DNA of 64,000 nt from Cyclobacteriaceae bacterium (GTDB taxonomy: Bacteria > Bacteroidota > Bacteroidia > Cytophagales > Cyclobacteriaceae): contig JANQSI010000004.1 in assembly GCA_028284125.1 (NCBI GenBank), positions 124,001 through 188,000 on the forward strand. Reading direction: 5' to 3'. Under the pieces are notes generated by a model that was given only the letters and a program-made list of their open reading frames with translations, did no database searches and had not been told where the DNA came from. Made by a program: the position numbers and the translations under genes. Each line of letters opens with the position of its first letter. Position 1 is the stretch's first letter. This document shows, piece by piece, positions 61,840 through 64,000 of the stretch.

Positions 61840-62907
61840 TTATTTATCCATTTGTTCCAATGCCAATTTGTTTTGCAGATAGAGGTATCTCGCATAATTT
61901 CTCCATCTGTCACTCGACTTTTCAAAGGATATTTTAAAATTTTCAGTGGCTTTTTCTTGATCTCCCAGCTTAAGGTAGTATTCGCCAAATGCCAGATAAG
62001 TCTGCCATTCTTCTGGTTTCTCCTTTAATCGTTTTGTCAAAATCTTATAGGATTCTTTTTGATCACCTTGAAGAAGTAAAGGTCGCAGACCGTAGTAATA
62101 GACATTGAATCCTGCGGCGGAATCAAGCGCTTCTTTCTTAAGCGTATTCCCGTTCTTTTTGTCTCCTTTTAGCAACAAGAGTTGGGCCTTTGCCATTTTA
62201 TTATAGAATGTTGCTTCTGCTTCGATCGATTTATCAATCCACTTGAGCGCTTCATCAACATTTGCTGAATCCTGTTTTACAATGGTCAACGCATACTCCT
62301 GGTAGTCTCTGGAGGTTTTTTCTTCCTTGTTTTCAAGATCCGCCAAAGTATTGGCAAGTGCATCTGTCTTCACTTCGAAACTTACCTTGGTGGTTTCCCA
62401 TTTTAACTCAACATCTACAGATTCGTTTCTAGGGTTTGCAAATTCATAACTCAGCCATTCTTGATGAGCAATTGTTTCAGTTGGAACAGTTATCCTTAGC
62501 GCATCATTGGTTGGATCATAATTGAAACTTCCCCAGGTTTTGCCTGAAGAAAATATCAAGGTCCATTCATTTTTTGATACCAGTGCAACAAAACCATATG
62601 AACCAGCTTTAAGTGATTGACCTTCAATCTCTACATCATGAGTAAATTCAACAGTAGTCCGTTGGTTTGCGCCAGCTCGCCAAGGATACTCCTTATCATC
62701 GACTACAAAATCGAAGGGTACAATTCCGCCAAATATTTTGCGTCCCTGGGCAGATGGGCTGTGGTAAGTTATTGTTATATCGGAATTACCAATATTGGCT
62801 GTTGTTACTCGCTTTTGGCTTACGAGTGTAGCAGCTCCTACATCTTGCGCGCTTGAAAATAACGCACAAAGGAAAAATGAAAGGAAAAGTAGTTTTCTGG
62901 GTTTCAT
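61840..62907 (-). CDS. DUF2911 domain fused to TPR repeats, exported
   Basis: Secreted protein of 355 residues with a signal peptide (about 1-20). DUF2911 domain is about 28-175 (ITITYHSPSAQGRKIFGGIVPFD, YPWRAGANQRTTVEFTHDV, LKAGSYGFVALVSKNEWTLIF). The C-terminal 165 residues are helical TPR-like repeats (NVDEALKWIDKSIEAEATFYNKMAKAQLLLLKGD, EWQTYLAFGEYYLKLGDQEKATENFKISFE). A simple DUF2911 protein without TPRs is at 6918-7493. Confidence 0.9.
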   Translation of the reverse strand: MKPRKLLFLSFFLCALFSSAQDVGAATLVSQKRVTTANIGNSDITITYHSPSAQGRKIFGGIVPFDFVVDDKEYPWRAGANQRTTVEFTHDVEIEGQSLKAGSYGFVALVSKNEWTLIFSSGKTWGSFNYDPTNDALRITVPTETIAHQEWLSYEFANPRNESVDVELKWETTKVSFEVKTDALANTLADLENKEEKTSRDYQEYALTIVKQDSANVDEALKWIDKSIEAEATFYNKMAKAQLLLLKGDKKNGNTLKKEALDSAAGFNVYYYGLRPLLLQGDQKESYKILTKRLKEKPEEWQTYLAFGEYYLKLGDQEKATENFKISFEKSSDRWRNYARYLYLQNKLALEQMDK

Positions 62908-63025
62908 AGACTTCTTATTTTGATTTGAAGTCTAATGTGAGAAGAAGCATTTAACGGTCAATCCAAAACCTAATTCAATTTGATTCAAGCACATTCAAGC
63001 ATGTTTACTTGATCCCGGTTGAGAA

Positions 63026-64000
63026 TCAAAGCATCTCCAAAACATTGGCGCTTGCTTGATCTTGCAAGGCAAAAGAAGCAACTTCTCCAACACCGAGAAA
63101 CCGATATCTCATTCCAACTAACCTTCCCATGGTTTCAAAGTACTCGCCTTCATAAACCTGATTGTCATTGATTGAAATAAAAACCTTCTTGTTCCGTACC
63201 TTGATTTCAAGGTCTGTATATTTTGAGAGATCTGTGCCCAGGTCAGAAAGATCGTGTTCTTTTCCACTGAAATACACATCGTTCAACATCAGATTGTTAT
63301 CCGAACTGCATCCAATGTTGGAAAATGGGATGACCATTGCTCCGTCGGTGGCAAGAATATAAATACGAGCTGATTGACAAACGGCCCATTTTTCATTCCA
63401 TAAAATCTTCAGTGAAGATCGAAGAGTGAAATTATCTCCGGAAATATTTCCAAGATCGCTTACATAATGAAAAGTTGTATTGATTGGCTCCTCTAAGGTT
63501 GTGACTTCTTCAGTTAGCTCAGGTGAGCAAATCAACTGATCCTGATCGAGTCCGTCAAATGAAAAATACTTGGGAACCGGACGGTAATCAATCGTTCCAA
63601 TCCAGCCGTCACTTCGAAGATAGAGGTCGTGCTCTTTCACGGATTGTCCATCAACAAGCAATTTGGATCTGAAATATCCGGGAAAATAATAGATGCCAGT
63701 AGCTTGCGTTTGATCTCTCCGTATTTGTATTGTCTTAGTGGGATCCCAATACTGTTGAATAAGTAAACTGTCGGATCGAACGTTCTTTAGGTCGAAATCA
63801 AAGACCACAGAATTAGGAAATGTAGTAGTAACCGGTCTACTTGAAAATGGAATCGCTGCGAGTACTTCAGGATCATCCACCCGTTTATTGCCTACAATCA
63901 GGACCATGAAAAGGGCAATGAAAAATCCGGCAGTTACGTAAAGAGATTTTCGAGGAATATGTTTGGGAAGTTTTGTCTTTCTTTTTTTATGCCCCTCCAG
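63026..64000 (-). CDS. Membrane protein of unknown function (5' end cut by window edge)
   Basis: The frame is open to the window edge, so the N-terminus is missing; an internal ATG at 63907 is not likely the start. Visible: a basic cytoplasmic tail (HKKRKTKLPKHIPRKS), a membrane helix (LYVTAGFFIALFMVLIVG) and about 290 extracytoplasmic residues. Within them is PEVLAAIPFSSRPVTTTFPNSVVFDFDL and, near the end, a jelly-roll-like part (YTDLEIKVRNKKVFISINDNQVYEGEY) resembling carbohydrate-binding or LamG-like folds. Function unknown. The cytoplasmic part beyond the edge could hold a regulatory domain. Confidence 0.75.
   Translation of the reverse strand: MEGHKKRKTKLPKHIPRKSLYVTAGFFIALFMVLIVGNKRVDDPEVLAAIPFSSRPVTTTFPNSVVFDFDLKNVRSDSLLIQQYWDPTKTIQIRRDQTQATGIYYFPGYFRSKLLVDGQSVKEHDLYLRSDGWIGTIDYRPVPKYFSFDGLDQDQLICSPELTEEVTTLEEPINTTFHYVSDLGNISGDNFTLRSSLKILWNEKWAVCQSARIYILATDGAMVIPFSNIGCSSDNNLMLNDVYFSGKEHDLSDLGTDLSKYTDLEIKVRNKKVFISINDNQVYEGEYFETMGRLVGMRYRFLGVGEVASFALQDQASANVLEML

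Overview
The window looks like chromosomal DNA of a marine or soil bacterium of the phylum Bacteroidota, most likely order Cytophagales. The reasons are: a TonB-dependent receptor behind an ECF sigma/FecR pair; a type IX secretion (T9SS) C-terminal sorting domain; PadR genes coupled to large FtsX-type permeases; DUF2911, DUF4097 and PepSY-like secreted proteins; LytS/LytTR two-component genes; moderately AT-rich DNA; and frequent GTG/TTG starts. No tRNA, rRNA, CRISPR array, insertion sequence or integrase was seen, and gene-free stretches are all shorter than 300 bases.

Layout. 1-4507 (minus): three-repeat PepSY-like lipoprotein, ECF sigma factor, FecR anti-sigma factor and a TonB-dependent receptor cut by the left edge. 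4801-12440: mixed small genes, including a STAS-like protein, a Cu/Zn-SOD-like lipoprotein with a degenerate zinc site, a lipoprotein MsrB, a DUF2911 protein, an AraC/GyrI regulator with a sterol-desaturase-family hydroxylase and an ABC membrane protein, a beta-propeller protein, a methyltransferase and a DUF4031 protein. 12621-16579: convergent trehalose-related pair, a GH15 hydrolase and a fused OtsA-OtsB. 16698-20900: a giant fibre-like protein with 17 phage-tail-fibre-type repeats. 21141-25305: an AraC regulator with a double NTF2-like protein and a Cys-nucleophile alpha/beta hydrolase, an unknown secreted protein, and a calerythrin-like EF-hand protein.

25460-30802 is the most system-like block. 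Four tightly packed plus-strand genes encode a Kre9/KNH-like membrane-anchored protein, a fibre with an S74 intramolecular chaperone, a T9SS-sorted surface protein and an exported caspase-like peptidase. 30854-38684 holds a cytochrome c, a PadR/FtsX permease pair, panD, an exported WD40 protein, a uridine-kinase-like ATPase, an outer-membrane barrel and a propeller lipoprotein. 38816-41787 is an ECF sigma factor, a HEAT-repeat anti-sigma factor and two DUF4097-type exported proteins.

41825-42690 contains a GIY-YIG nuclease gene embedded in five pairs of short imperfect palindromes. The palindromes come in two stem variants, and copies supply the stop codons of both the nuclease and the neighbouring decarboxylase. 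42661-44656 is a MarR regulator/PLP decarboxylase pair with a perfect inverted repeat upstream. 44807-54774 carries a small leader ORF, PadR, two tandem paralogous FtsX permeases, a carboxypeptidase-regulatory-domain protein and a third permease. None of the four permeases in the window has an ATPase gene beside it. The right end has a degenerate MBL-fold protein, a LytS/LytTR two-component system, a serine beta-lactamase-family hydrolase, DoxX, a membrane-anchored DUF985 cupin, an NTF2-like protein, a DUF2911-TPR fusion and an edge-truncated membrane protein.
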